From Microtetraspora glauca (lineage in GTDB: Bacteria; Actinomycetota; Actinomycetes; Streptosporangiales; Streptosporangiaceae): a stretch of 64,000 bases of DNA. Position numbers and translations under genes: made by a program. Below are positions 16,657 through 25,741 of this stretch, one piece after another (the stretch's first letter is position 1; each line of letters begins with the position of its first letter). Below the pieces are notes generated by a model, which worked only from the letters and a program-made list of their open reading frames with translations, made no database searches and was not told where the DNA came from. The DNA lies in contig BBYL01000021.1 of the NCBI GenBank assembly GCA_001570385.1, positions 186,001 to 250,000 on the forward strand, read 5' to 3'.

Positions 16657-16693
16657 GGAAGGGGCCGGCGCCGAACGGGCGCCGGCCCCTTCC
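16657..16693 (+). terminator. Perfect rho-independent-type terminator after the GntR gene
   Basis: A 16-bp perfect stem (GGAAGGGGCCGGCGCC at 16657-16672 with its complement at 16678-16693) encloses a 5-base loop and is followed by a T-containing tail (GTCTTGCCCTTCT). It lies 22 bases after the regulator stop. Confidence 0.85.
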
Positions 16694-16713
16694 GCGTCTT
16701 GCCCTTCTACAAG

Positions 16714-16729
16714 AATCATTATATAGATT
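16714..16729. promoter_or_regulatory. AT-rich dyad before the aminotransferase gene
   Basis: AATCATTATATAGATT carries inverted AATC/GATT ends around a TATA centre and lies about 33 bases before the aminotransferase ATG. It could be both the -10 region and an operator. The surrounding 50 bases are sharply AT-rich. Confidence 0.4.
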
Positions 16730-16761
16730 TACGTGATTTTGTTCTCTGTGAGAGGAGTGAG

Positions 16762-17832
16762 ATGACCGTCAAGCACCGCGCCGCCATCGACGAGCTGGTC
16801 TCCTACAAGCCGGGCCGGGCTCCTGTGGCGGGCCGTCCCCAGGTCAAGCTCTCTTCGAACGAGATGCCGTTCGGACCGTTGCCGACCGTGCTGGATGCGA
16901 TCTCGCACGCCGCCGCCACGTTGAACCGCTACCCCGACTTCCACCGCGTGGAACTGACCGAGGCGCTGGCGAGGCGGCATGACGTGGATCCGTCGCAGGT
17001 GGTCGTGGACAACGGCTCCGGCGCGCTGCTGCAGGTCCTGGCCTCGGTCATCGCCGGTCCGGGCGACGAGATCCTCTACGCGTGGCGGGCCTTCGAGAGC
17101 TACCCCATCGTGACCGCGGTTTCGGGAGCCACCGCGGTCGCGGTCCCGCTGGACGACCAGTACGCCCACGACCTGCCCGCGATGGCGGCGGCGATCACCG
17201 ACCGAACCCGCATGGTGATCATCTGCAACCCGAACAACCCGACCGGCACCGTGGTCTCCCGGGTCGAGTTGGAGAAGCTGCTCGACGCGCTTCCCGACGA
17301 CGTGCTCGTGGTGCTGGACGAGGCCTACCAGGACTTCGTCACCGACCTTAGCTCGCCGTGCGGCATCGACCTCGTCGGCGAGCGGCCCAACGTCGCCGTG
17401 CTACGCACGTTCTCCAAGGCGTACGGCCTGGCCGGGCTGCGGGTGGGGTACTGCGTGACCCGGCCGGAGACGGCCGACCTGATCAGGAAGTCGATCGTCG
17501 GGTTCTCGGTCTCCACCTTGGCCCAGGCCGGTGCCCTCGCCTCGCTGGCTCCCGAGTCCGCCGTCGAACTCAAGCGGCGCATCGCACACGTCGTCGCCGA
17601 GCGCACCCGCGTGACCGACGAACTGATCCACCTGGGCGTCCCCGTCGTGCCCAGCCAGGCCAACTTCGTCTTCATGCCGATGCCCGACGGCCCGGCCATG
17701 GCCGCGGCGTTCGAGGAGCGCGGGGTCATCCTCCGCGCGTACGGCACGGACGGGCTGCGCATGACGATCGGCGCGACCGAGGAGAACGACCGCTTCCTCA
17801 CCCTCGCCGCCGAACTGCTGCGGCGGTCCTGA
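16762..17832 (+). CDS. Class I/II PLP aminotransferase, histidinol-phosphate aminotransferase-like
   Basis: The 356-residue protein has PLP residues of the HisC subgroup: KLSSNEMPFGP near the N-terminus, CNPNNPTGTV (155-164), Asp186 in LDEAYQDF, and the Schiff-base Lys219 in TFSKAYGLAGLRVGY. ATG at 16762 is preceded by GAGAGGAGTGAG; an extension to 16699 would include the AT-rich dyad. It stands alone, far from other his genes, so a catabolic or aromatic aminotransferase role is as likely as histidine synthesis. An aromatic aminotransferase making 2-oxo acids would suit the nearby decarboxylase, but that is conjecture. Confidence 0.85.
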   Translation: MTVKHRAAIDELVSYKPGRAPVAGRPQVKLSSNEMPFGPLPTVLDAISHAAATLNRYPDFHRVELTEALARRHDVDPSQVVVDNGSGALLQVLASVIAGPGDEILYAWRAFESYPIVTAVSGATAVAVPLDDQYAHDLPAMAAAITDRTRMVIICNPNNPTGTVVSRVELEKLLDALPDDVLVVLDEAYQDFVTDLSSPCGIDLVGERPNVAVLRTFSKAYGLAGLRVGYCVTRPETADLIRKSIVGFSVSTLAQAGALASLAPESAVELKRRIAHVVAERTRVTDELIHLGVPVVPSQANFVFMPMPDGPAMAAAFEERGVILRAYGTDGLRMTIGATEENDRFLTLAAELLRRS

Positions 17833-17942
17833 CCTCGCGGGCGCCGACGCCCCGGGCAGTCCGCTCGCGGGTCGTCGGCGCCGAAGGTGGGACAGCAGGC
17901 GGTCGTCACGCCGACCTCGCGGCACAACCTACGCCGAGCCGC

Positions 17943-19148
17943 TCAGCCCCGAGCTGTGACGTGGCGCAGCGCGAGTGCGGCAAGCGCCACAGCCTGGTCG
18001 GCGAGCACGCCATCGTCGAAAACCGCACGAGGCGAGTGGTTCATCTCGGCCTGCGCCGGATCGACGTGGGACGGCGTCGCCCCCAGGAACACGAAGGCTC
18101 CGGGCACCTCGTCGAGCACGAACGAGAAGTCCTCCGAGGCCATCACCGGCGACTCGAGCCGATGCACGCGGTCGGCCCCGAAGGTCTCGGCCAGCGTGTG
18201 GATGGCGACTTCGGCGCGCTCCGCGTCGTTGACGGTGACCGGATAGACGATCTCGAACTCCGTCTCAGCGCGGCAGCCGTGGGCTTCCGCGATACGCGTC
18301 GCGAGCGCGGGCAACTCCGTGGCCAGGCGTTCGGACGACGCCTTCGACATGGTGCGCACCGTCCCGCCGAGCTCCGCATGCTCCGGGATCACGTTGAGCA
18401 CGTCGCTCGCCGCGAGCTTCGCCACCGAGATGACGACCGGATCGAACACGGAGACGCGACGGGTGACGTACGACTGAAGCGCGAGCACGATCTCAGCGAG
18501 CACCGGTACCGGATCCACGGCCTCGTGAGGGCGCGAACCGTGTCCGCCGCGCCCGATGACCCGCACACGCAGCACGTTCGCACCGCCCATGAGCGGACCG
18601 GGACGCGTGGAGAATGTGCCGGGCGCACCGGGGAGAACGTGGATGCCATACGCCGCCTCGACGCGCTGCCCGGCCGCCTCGAGAACGCCCTCGTCGATCA
18701 TCAGGGGCGCGCCCCCGCCCGCTTCCTCTCCGGGCTGGAACATGAAGACGACGGAACCGCGGATCTCGGATCGCCGAGCCGCGAGCAGCTGCGCCGCACC
18801 GACGAGGCCGGCGACGTGCAGATCGTGGCCGCAGGCGTGCATGGCACCGTTCTGCGACGCGAACTCCAGTCCGGTCTCCTCACGGATCGCAAGGGCGTCC
18901 ATGTCCGCCCGCAGCAGCACCGAGGGGCCGGGCCGGTCTCCGCGAAGGACGGCGGTCACGGAACTGAGGCGCTCACCCGTGCGGATCTCAAGCTCGAGCG
19001 GCTTGAGCATCTCGATGATCGCCGCCTGGGTGCGGGGCAGGTCGAAGCCCACCTCGGGTTCGCGATGCAGACGGCGTCGAAGTGCGATGAGGCCTTCGGC
19101 GAGTCCGGCGGCGTCCTCGCGCAGCGACTCGGGCGTCGACGCGCTCAT
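17943..19148 (-). CDS. M20-family amidohydrolase (HipO / IAA-amino-acid hydrolase-like), copy 1
   Basis: A 401-residue metal-dependent amidohydrolase that in this family hydrolyses N-acyl amino acids, hippurate or amino-acid conjugates. Metal and catalytic motifs are LLRADMDAL, HACGHDLHVAGL, FMFQPGEEAGGGA and YGIHV, the lid-domain GRGGHGSRPHEAVDP, and near the end SEDFSFVL with NHSP. ATG at 19148 overlaps the stop of the amidohydrolase gene upstream (ATGA). It is strongly similar to the second copy at 23751-24926, in motif order and length, so the region holds paralogues or parallel acquisitions. No signal peptide, so cytoplasmic. Confidence 0.92.
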   Translation of the reverse strand: MSASTPESLREDAAGLAEGLIALRRRLHREPEVGFDLPRTQAAIIEMLKPLELEIRTGERLSSVTAVLRGDRPGPSVLLRADMDALAIREETGLEFASQNGAMHACGHDLHVAGLVGAAQLLAARRSEIRGSVVFMFQPGEEAGGGAPLMIDEGVLEAAGQRVEAAYGIHVLPGAPGTFSTRPGPLMGGANVLRVRVIGRGGHGSRPHEAVDPVPVLAEIVLALQSYVTRRVSVFDPVVISVAKLAASDVLNVIPEHAELGGTVRTMSKASSERLATELPALATRIAEAHGCRAETEFEIVYPVTVNDAERAEVAIHTLAETFGADRVHRLESPVMASEDFSFVLDEVPGAFVFLGATPSHVDPAQAEMNHSPRAVFDDGVLADQAVALAALALRHVTARG

Positions 19149-20350
19149 CGCCCGGCCCACCGATCCGCCACGATCGGCGCGCCGCTCTCGACTCGGTAGA
19201 CCTCACGTCCGTGGATGTGCACGCGCTCAACGGTCGAGCCGACCTCGAGCGGGTCGCCACTCCACACGACGACATCGCCGTCGCGGCCTGGCTCCAGTGC
19301 GCCGACCCGCTCGTCGAGCCCGGCGATCTCAGCCGCGACCGAGCTGATCGCCGAGATCGCCTCGTCCCAGGTCAGTCCGGCTCTTCGGGCGACGGCTGCC
19401 TGGAGAACGAGAGCATCGATCGGCACCACCGGGTGGTCGGTGCAGATGGCGGTGCGGACGCCGGCCCGCGTCAGCGCGACGAGATTGTTCACGGACGCCT
19501 CGCGGGTCTCGACCTTGCCTCGGGTGCTGAGCACTGGACCGAAGATGACGGGCACGTCGCGTTCGGCCAGCTCGGCGGCGAGCCGGTGGGCCTCAGTGCC
19601 GTGGTTGAGCACGAGGCGAAGGTTGAACTCGTCGGCGATCCGCAGTGCGGTCGCGATGTCGTCGTGGCGGTGCACGTGCTGGTCCCACACGAGGTCGGCT
19701 GCCAGTGCGGCGGCGAGCGCCTCCTTGCCGAGGTCGCGTGCGAAGAACTCGCCCTTCTCTTGGGCGTCGGCCCGCCGGGCGGCGTACTCGCCCGCCGCGA
19801 TGAGCGCCTTCCGGATGACGAGCGCGACGCCGAGCCGGGTGCGCGGCAGCTGACCGCGCTCCCCCCAGGCGTGCTTGGGGTTCTCGCCCAGGGCCGACTT
19901 CATCCCGACCGGATGCTTCACGACCTGCTCGTCGACGGTCCGGCCGCCCCAGGTCTTCATCGCCACGCTCGTCCCGCCGATCGGGTTGCCCGATCCGGGC
20001 TTCACGACGACGGTCGTGACTCCGCCCGCGAGCGCGTCCCGGAAGGCGCGGTCCTCGATGTTGATGCCGTCGATGGCACGCACGGCGGACATGTCAGGTG
20101 CGCTGACCTCGCTGGCATCCGCGCCCGCGGGGCCTTCACCGTCCTCGTGGGCGCCGATGTGGGTGTGCGTGTCGACGAACCCGGGGAGCACCCAGCACCC
20201 GTCCGCCTCGATGATGGGGACGCCCTTGGGTACGAGTGGATCGTCGTCGACGCGTTCGATGACGCCGTTTCGCACCAGGACCGTGCCGCGGTCGATGACG
20301 TGGCCGGTGCCGGTCACCACGCGTCCACCGACGAATGCGACATCCGCCAT
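19145..20350 (-). CDS. Amidohydrolase-superfamily protein (imidazolonepropionase/prolidase-like)
   Basis: The 401-residue protein has the amidohydrolase barrel metal motif HTHIGAH after about residue 60, a later Lys in GMKSALGEN, HVHRHDD, LNHGTEAH and the catalytic Asp in CTDHP. An N-terminal small beta domain (VAFVGGRVVTGTG) and C-terminal GRDGDVVVWSGDP complete the fold. Such enzymes hydrolyse cyclic amides, N-acyl amino acids or dipeptides. ATG at 20350 follows GGGAAGTGAGC. It sits between an M20 amidohydrolase and an S10-like peptidase, supporting a role in breaking amide-linked conjugates. Confidence 0.88.
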   Translation of the reverse strand: MADVAFVGGRVVTGTGHVIDRGTVLVRNGVIERVDDDPLVPKGVPIIEADGCWVLPGFVDTHTHIGAHEDGEGPAGADASEVSAPDMSAVRAIDGINIEDRAFRDALAGGVTTVVVKPGSGNPIGGTSVAMKTWGGRTVDEQVVKHPVGMKSALGENPKHAWGERGQLPRTRLGVALVIRKALIAAGEYAARRADAQEKGEFFARDLGKEALAAALAADLVWDQHVHRHDDIATALRIADEFNLRLVLNHGTEAHRLAAELAERDVPVIFGPVLSTRGKVETREASVNNLVALTRAGVRTAICTDHPVVPIDALVLQAAVARRAGLTWDEAISAISSVAAEIAGLDERVGALEPGRDGDVVVWSGDPLEVGSTVERVHIHGREVYRVESGAPIVADRWAGR

Positions 20351-20566
20351 GCTCACTTCCCTTCCCTGCTGTTGCCGAGCGCGGCCATCTGCCGCGCGAG
20401 TGTGTCGATGCCGACGCCGGCGATGCCACATCTCGGGTTGACCCGCACGTGCGCTCCGTCAGGTCGCACGCGTGGGGATCCTGAAGGTGGATGGCACGCA
20501 CGTCGTCGGCTGGGCCTCACCGTGCGAGAAAGTCGAGTCGCGCGGGTGCGCTCCCGGCGTTGTCGG

Positions 20567-21979
20567 TCACGCTGTTCCCTCGCGGATAAAGGCCCTGAGG
20601 TCGTCCGACAGCGCAGTCAAGCTGTGGGGATCGGTGTACATCATGTGTCCGGCCGGGTAGCGTCCCTCGCGCAGACGCGCGGCCGGCAGTCCATACTGCG
20701 AGCGCAGGTGCTCGAGCGAGCCGACGGTCGTCAGGGTGTCGAAGTATCCGGTGCCGAAGAACAGGCGCGCGCCGGCGTTCGCACGGAGCAGCGCCGCGAG
20801 GTGCGCCGGGTAGTCGAACATCGCGAAGGGCGAGGGCATCGCGCTGCCGCCGAACCGTGCGACGGCAGCGTTCTCCAGGTAGTTCCAGCGTTCATGAGCG
20901 GCGACGGCGACGCGGTAGCGCCGCTCGCGGGGGATCCCCAAGTGCTCGGTGAACAATCGCCGTGCGGCGGCATAGAAGACGGGATCGAGTCGTACGGACG
21001 CGGCGTCGATATGCGGCTCGCCTGTACCGGCTGGGGCAGGCAAGGTGTAGCGCGCGTCAGTCAGCCCGAGCACGAGCCCTCGGTCCGCCAGGAGCAGCGT
21101 ACGGAACTCCTCTTTGTCGACACGCAGGCGGCGGGACCGGAGTTCCGCGGTGCCGAGTCCGGTGAAGCCCGCCAGTCGCTCGACGACGGGGGCAGGCATC
21201 TCGTCGGTGAGCAGCGCCACCGCGTACTCGTCCACGGCGAACGCATGCGCCCGGCGCACCACCTCATCCAGGGCGAGCGCGCCGTGGGCACTCTTCCCGT
21301 GGTACCAGGCGGTGGCGGCGAGCAGCGGGAGGGCGGCGACGAACCCGACGGGGTTGCCCGGACGTTGCGTGGTCTCCTGCGCGTTCACGCACTGGCCGAG
21401 CATGGCGACGCCGGAAACCGCGACCGGCTCATCGGCGGCGAGAAGGGCTGTGGCGGTGAGTGCGGCTCGGATCGTGCCGTAGCTCTCGCCGAGCAGGTAG
21501 ACAGGTGATTCGAGCCGGTTGTGGCGCTCCAGCCACGACCGTACGATCTGCCCGGTGATCGCGGCGTCGCGGTCGACGCTCGAGATCGCGGCGGGTTCGA
21601 CGCCGTCAGCGAGTCGGCCGAAGCCGGTGTCGATCGGATCGACGAACACCAGGTCGGCGATGTCGATGAGGGCGTCGGGGCTCGGTGCCAGCGCGTCGCG
21701 CACGACGGGTGCGGCGTCGAGCTCACCGGGCACCGCGGCGCGCCAGGGGCCGAGCCCACCAAGGTGGAGCCACACAGAGGCACAGCCCGGCCCGCCATTG
21801 AAGAGGAAGAGCACCGGGCGCTCCGCCTCCGCCGGGTCCCGGATGTACGCGAATGTCCACGCGTCGCCGAGCGTGCGCTCCGACTCGTCGGCGATCGAGA
21901 TGCGCCGCACCTCCGCCGTGAATTCAACGCGGGCGTCACGGATCACTGCGGAGTGCCGGCTCGTGTAGTGCTGGGGCAT
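20567..21979 (-). CDS. Serine carboxypeptidase (S10)-like alpha/beta hydrolase, copy 1
   Basis: A 470-residue protein with S10 hallmarks: oxyanion segment LFNGGPGCASVWLH, nucleophile GESYG (LLGESYGTIRAA), an acidic segment FFGTGYFDTLT, and catalytic His in YPAGHMMY. Bacterial members of this group remove C-terminal residues or act on acyl-peptide conjugates. No signal peptide is evident, so it appears cytoplasmic, unlike classical secreted carboxypeptidases. It heads the leftward set with the amidohydrolase and M20 genes and is divergent from a second S10-like gene at 22180, with an operator-like dyad between them. Confidence 0.88.
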   Translation of the reverse strand: MPQHYTSRHSAVIRDARVEFTAEVRRISIADESERTLGDAWTFAYIRDPAEAERPVLFLFNGGPGCASVWLHLGGLGPWRAAVPGELDAAPVVRDALAPSPDALIDIADLVFVDPIDTGFGRLADGVEPAAISSVDRDAAITGQIVRSWLERHNRLESPVYLLGESYGTIRAALTATALLAADEPVAVSGVAMLGQCVNAQETTQRPGNPVGFVAALPLLAATAWYHGKSAHGALALDEVVRRAHAFAVDEYAVALLTDEMPAPVVERLAGFTGLGTAELRSRRLRVDKEEFRTLLLADRGLVLGLTDARYTLPAPAGTGEPHIDAASVRLDPVFYAAARRLFTEHLGIPRERRYRVAVAAHERWNYLENAAVARFGGSAMPSPFAMFDYPAHLAALLRANAGARLFFGTGYFDTLTTVGSLEHLRSQYGLPAARLREGRYPAGHMMYTDPHSLTALSDDLRAFIREGTA

Positions 21980-22003
21980 GTCGTGGTCCTCGCGAAGCCA
22001 TCA

Positions 22004-22027
22004 CCTAAATAGTTATAATCATTTAGG
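22004..22027. promoter_or_regulatory. 24-bp operator-like dyad between the two S10-like genes
   Basis: Arms CCTAAAT (22004-22010) and ATTTAGG (22021-22027) flank a TTATAA centre; 10 of 12 base pairs of the dyad match. It is 25 bases upstream of the left S10 start, where a bound dimer would control at least that gene. No regulator gene lies in the island itself, so control would be by a distant protein. Confidence 0.55.
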
Positions 22028-22150
22028 ATGATATGAAACGGAAGTTACCACTGTCAACAGCAGCCAGGAACCGAAGCGGGGGCCCGTAGACGACGTAGCC
22101 CCACACATCGCGTGAACGGGCCATCACGGGACATTCCGCTAGGCTATTCG

Positions 22151-22168
22151 CAATAATCGTATGTATTG
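22151..22168. promoter_or_regulatory. Dyad before the rightward S10-like gene
   Basis: CAATA and TATTG arms with an 8-base AT-rich spacer occupy 22151-22168, twelve bases before ATG 22180 and next to GGAGCAGG. It could be an operator near the transcription start of the rightward gene. Confidence 0.35.
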
Positions 22169-22179
22169 ATTGGAGCAGG

Positions 22180-23655
22180 ATGACCGATCTCGTAGCCGCA
22201 GTCGACGCGGAGGAACGCTTCGAGACCCGGCACACGATCCGATTCGGCGAGCGCACGCTCGAGTACACCGCGGCCGCGGGAACCGTCGTCGTCCAGGACG
22301 ACCAGGGGCGCCCGAGGACGAGCATGTTCTACGTCGCGTACTCCGCCCTCCAGGAGGAAGGCGCCCCGAGGCGACCGATCACCTTCCTCTTCAACGGTGG
22401 ACCCGGCTCGGCGAGCCTGTGGCTCAACATCGGCGGGTTCGGGCCGAAGCGCACGCCGACCGCGACACCGGCGGCGACCCCGCCCCCGCCGTACACCGTC
22501 GGCGACAACCCGCACAGCCTGCTCGAGCACAGCGATCTCGTCTTCCTCGACGCCCCCGGCACCGGCTATTCGCGCCTGCTCGGCGACACATCGGCCGCGG
22601 AGGTCTGGGGCGTCGACCAGGACGTCGACGCGTTCGCCCGCGCGATCACCCGCTACCTCACCCTCACGAACAACTGGAACGCGCCCCGTTTCCTCTTCGG
22701 CGAGTCGTACGGCACGACGCGAGCGGCCGCGCTCGTGCATCGGCTGCAGAACCAGGGGCTCGACTTCAACGGCGTCGTGCTGCTCTCGACCATGCTCAAC
22801 TGGGCGGAGAACCACCTCGGTCTCGACCAGGAGCACATCAACCTCCTGCCTTCGTTCGCCGCGACCGCTTGGTATCACGGCCGGTCCCGCATCGACGCGA
22901 CGAGCATCGAGCAGGTGCTGGATCAGGCGCGCGAGTTCGCACAGGGCGAGTACGCGACGGCGCTCCAGCTCGGCGACCGGCTCCCCGCCGATCGTGAGCG
23001 GGCGGTCGCCGAGCGGTTCAGCGCGTTCACCGGCCTCGATGCCGACCTCGTGCGCCAGCGTCGGTTCCGCATCGGCATGGAGCCGTTCCGCTACGCCCTC
23101 CTCGCCGACAAGGGCCGGGTCGTCGGCCGCTTCGACACTCGTTTCGTCGCCGATCACCAGTACGTGGTCGGCACCGGCTCGCACGATCCCGCGACCGACG
23201 ACGCGGCGACCGCCGGCGTGAACAGCGCGCACCTCTCGGCGTTCCGGGAGCACCTCGCCGGCGATCTCGGCTACACGAGCGATCTGCACTACCGCCACCT
23301 GTACAACATGGTGATCTCGCGTGCATGGGACTGGCACCACAAGGCCCCCGGCGTCGACGAACCGATGCCGGTGCCCGTCGTGAGCCTCGACCTCTCGGCG
23401 GCGATGCGCCGCAACCCGAACCTGCGGGTCGCGGTGATGGGCGGCATCTACGACCTCGCGACTCCGTTCTTCGGCGCCGAAGTCGACATCGCCAAGCTGT
23501 ATCTCGCCCCGCATCTGCGCGGGAACATCGAGTTCCGTTTCTACGAATCGGGCCACATGACGTTCGTCGACGAGGTCGTCGTAGCGCGGATGAAGGCCGA
23601 CCTCGCGGCCTTCTACGCCCGATCGACCGCTCACAAGCCGGTCGACCCCTCCTGA
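22180..23655 (+). CDS. Serine carboxypeptidase (S10)-like alpha/beta hydrolase, copy 2
   Basis: The 491-residue relative of the 20567-21979 protein carries FLFNGGPGSASLWLN, nucleophile FGESYGTTRAA, GGIYDLATPF (catalytic Asp) and ESGHMTF (catalytic His), so the full Ser-Asp-His triad is visible. No export signal. Its first twelve leucine codons are nine CTC and three CTG, unlike narG in the same window (13 of 13 CTG), which suggests a different origin. It is monocistronic and divergent from copy 1. Confidence 0.9.
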   Translation: MTDLVAAVDAEERFETRHTIRFGERTLEYTAAAGTVVVQDDQGRPRTSMFYVAYSALQEEGAPRRPITFLFNGGPGSASLWLNIGGFGPKRTPTATPAATPPPPYTVGDNPHSLLEHSDLVFLDAPGTGYSRLLGDTSAAEVWGVDQDVDAFARAITRYLTLTNNWNAPRFLFGESYGTTRAAALVHRLQNQGLDFNGVVLLSTMLNWAENHLGLDQEHINLLPSFAATAWYHGRSRIDATSIEQVLDQAREFAQGEYATALQLGDRLPADRERAVAERFSAFTGLDADLVRQRRFRIGMEPFRYALLADKGRVVGRFDTRFVADHQYVVGTGSHDPATDDAATAGVNSAHLSAFREHLAGDLGYTSDLHYRHLYNMVISRAWDWHHKAPGVDEPMPVPVVSLDLSAAMRRNPNLRVAVMGGIYDLATPFFGAEVDIAKLYLAPHLRGNIEFRFYESGHMTFVDEVVVARMKADLAAFYARSTAHKPVDPS

Positions 23656-23750
23656 CGGTTCGGCGAGCGAGGCAGAGCGAGCCGCGCGGGGCATGGGCAC
23701 CGCACGGCTCGCCGATTGCCTGCGTCAGGCCACCGACGCCGTCCTCACAG

Positions 23751-24926
23751 TCAGCCGAGGTGCCGGATCGCCAGCGACGCGAGCGCGACGGCCTGGTCGG
23801 CGAGTACGGCGTCGTCGAAGACGACGTGCGGCGAATGGTTCGGCGCGGCCGTCTCGTGATCGATGTCGCGCGGCGTCGCGCGGAGGAAGATGAAGACCCC
23901 GGGCACTTCGCGGAGGACCTGGCTGAAATCCTCGGATCCCATGACGGGAGCGGGTGAGACGCGGACGCGCTCGTCGCCGAAGGTCGCCGACAGCGTGGCC
24001 AACGCGTCGGTTGCGAGGGCCGGATCATTGACCGTCGGGGGGCACACCACGCGTACCTCGACGTCGGCGTCGCACCCGTGGGCCGCGGCGACGCCCCTGA
24101 CCAGCTCGGGAAGCTCGGCCTGCAGCCGGTCGAGCACATCCGCTGACAGCATGCGGATCGTCGCGCCGAGCTTGGCCTCATCCGTAATGATGTTGCGGGC
24201 CACTCCACCCGCCTGCAGTTGCGTCGTGGTGAGGACCACAGGGTCGAAGACGTCGAACCGGCGCGTCACGAACGTCTGGAGTGCCTGGACGAGCTCGGCG
24301 ACGGCGGGCACGGGATCGACCGTGAGGTGCGGGGCGGAAGCGTGGCCGCCTCGACCCCGGACGACGACATCCAGCTCGGCGCACCCGGCCATGAGCGGCC
24401 CGGGACGCGTCGAGAAGACGCCGAACTCGCCTGGTACCACGTGGATGCCGTAGGCCGCAGTGGGGCGCGCCCCCGCGGCGTCGAGCACCCCCTCGGCGAT
24501 CATGCGAGCAGCGCCGTCGCCGAGCTCCTCGCCGGGCTGGAACATGAACACGACGTCGCCGGCGAGCTTTTCGCGCCGCGTGTGCAGGAGCATCGCGGCA
24601 CCGACGAGTCCGGCCACGTGGAGGTCGTGTCCGCACGCGTGCATCGCGTCTCCACGCGCGCGATAGGGCAGGTCGACCTCCTCACGCATGGGCAACGCGT
24701 CCATGTCGGCACGCAGCAGCACGACCGGTCCGGGACGGCCGCCCCGTAGCACCGCCACGACCGAATCCAGTTCCTTGCCGAGCGTGACCTCGAGGTCGAG
24801 GTCCGCCAGCGCGGTGATGACCCGCTCCTGGGTCCTTGGCAACCGCAGGCCGATCTCGGGGTCCGCGTGGAGCCCGCGGCGCAGGCGGATGAGCTCGGGC
24901 AGGATCCGGCGGGCGTCCTCGTGCAT
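23751..24926 (-). CDS. M20-family amidohydrolase (HipO-like), copy 2
   Basis: The 391-residue protein repeats the motif set of copy 1: LLRADMDALPM, HACGHDLHVAGLVGA, FMFQPGEELGDGA, YGIHV, GRGGHASAPHLTVDP, SEDFSQVL and NHSP. The start is ATG 24926, which shares a base with the upstream ATPase stop (TGATG); a TTG one codon earlier is possible. It is the last gene of the Dpp operon, so the transporter probably delivers its substrate, an acylated amino acid or short peptide. Confidence 0.92.
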   Translation of the reverse strand: MHEDARRILPELIRLRRGLHADPEIGLRLPRTQERVITALADLDLEVTLGKELDSVVAVLRGGRPGPVVLLRADMDALPMREEVDLPYRARGDAMHACGHDLHVAGLVGAAMLLHTRREKLAGDVVFMFQPGEELGDGAARMIAEGVLDAAGARPTAAYGIHVVPGEFGVFSTRPGPLMAGCAELDVVVRGRGGHASAPHLTVDPVPAVAELVQALQTFVTRRFDVFDPVVLTTTQLQAGGVARNIITDEAKLGATIRMLSADVLDRLQAELPELVRGVAAAHGCDADVEVRVVCPPTVNDPALATDALATLSATFGDERVRVSPAPVMGSEDFSQVLREVPGVFIFLRATPRDIDHETAAPNHSPHVVFDDAVLADQAVALASLAIRHLG

Positions 24927-25741
24927 CAACGCAGACCGTCCTCATCGGCGAGTCGGAGCAGGTGGTCGGTGCCCGCGTTCTCGATGCGCGGGATCGCCGA
25001 CACGAGCGCCTGGGTGTACGGATGGCGCGGATTCGCGACGATCTCCTCTGCGTCACCGTACTCGACCACGCGTCCACGGCTCATCACCGCGGTGGTATCG
25101 GCGATATAGCGGACGGCGGCGAGGTTGTGGGTGATGAAGATCATCGAAAGTTCGAGCTCACGCTGCAGGTCGCGGATGAGGTTGAGTACCGCGCCCTGGA
25201 CCGAGGCGTCGAGCGCCGAAGTGATCTCGTCGGCGACGATGAGCCGCGGACGCACGGCGAGGCACCGCGCGATGGCCACGCGCTGTCGCATCCCGCCCGA
25301 TATCTGCGACGGGTACTGGCCTGCGACCGCCGGCTTCAGGCGCACGAGCTCGAGCAGTTCGCGGACGGATGCGGCCCGCTGCTTCGCGTTGAGGTCGCGG
25401 TGCGTGGTCAGGGCCTCCTCGATCGTCTCGCCGACGGTCATACGCGGGTTCAGCGACGAGTAGGGGTCCTGGAAGATCATCTGCACGCCTTGCGCACGGT
25501 GACGACGGTCCACGCCGCGCGTATGCAGTAGGTCGTCGCCGTCGAGCGTGATGCGCCCGGATGTCGCGCGCTGCAGCCCGGCGACCGTGCGTGCGACGGT
25601 GGACTTGCCCGACCCCGACTCCCCGACCAGGCCCACGATCGTACCGTGCGGTACGGTCAGCGAAACCCCGTCGACGGCGTTGAAGGCGCGTTGACGGTGA
25701 CCGAAGGTCACGACCAAGTCATCGATGACGAGTTCGGCCAT
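24926..25741 (-). CDS. Dipeptide/oligopeptide ABC importer ATPase (DppF/OppF type)
   Basis: A 271-residue ATPase with Walker A GESGSGKST, Q-loop FQDPYSSLNPRM, signature ISGGMRQRVAIAR, Walker B LIVADEITSALD and switch FITHNLAAV. The NPRM element and the C-terminal ANPRHPYTQAL are typical of the peptide/nickel importer subfamily. It follows the fused permease-ATPase gene with a one-base overlap (TGATG) and would pair with that protein's ATPase half. Confidence 0.93.
   Translation of the reverse strand: MAELVIDDLVVTFGHRQRAFNAVDGVSLTVPHGTIVGLVGESGSGKSTVARTVAGLQRATSGRITLDGDDLLHTRGVDRRHRAQGVQMIFQDPYSSLNPRMTVGETIEEALTTHRDLNAKQRAASVRELLELVRLKPAVAGQYPSQISGGMRQRVAIARCLAVRPRLIVADEITSALDASVQGAVLNLIRDLQRELELSMIFITHNLAAVRYIADTTAVMSRGRVVEYGDAEEIVANPRHPYTQALVSAIPRIENAGTDHLLRLADEDGLR

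Noticed and set aside
16699..16761. Upstream extension of the aminotransferase
   Set aside because: It would place the AT-rich dyad and promoter-like sequence inside the gene; the ribosome site before 16762 is far better.
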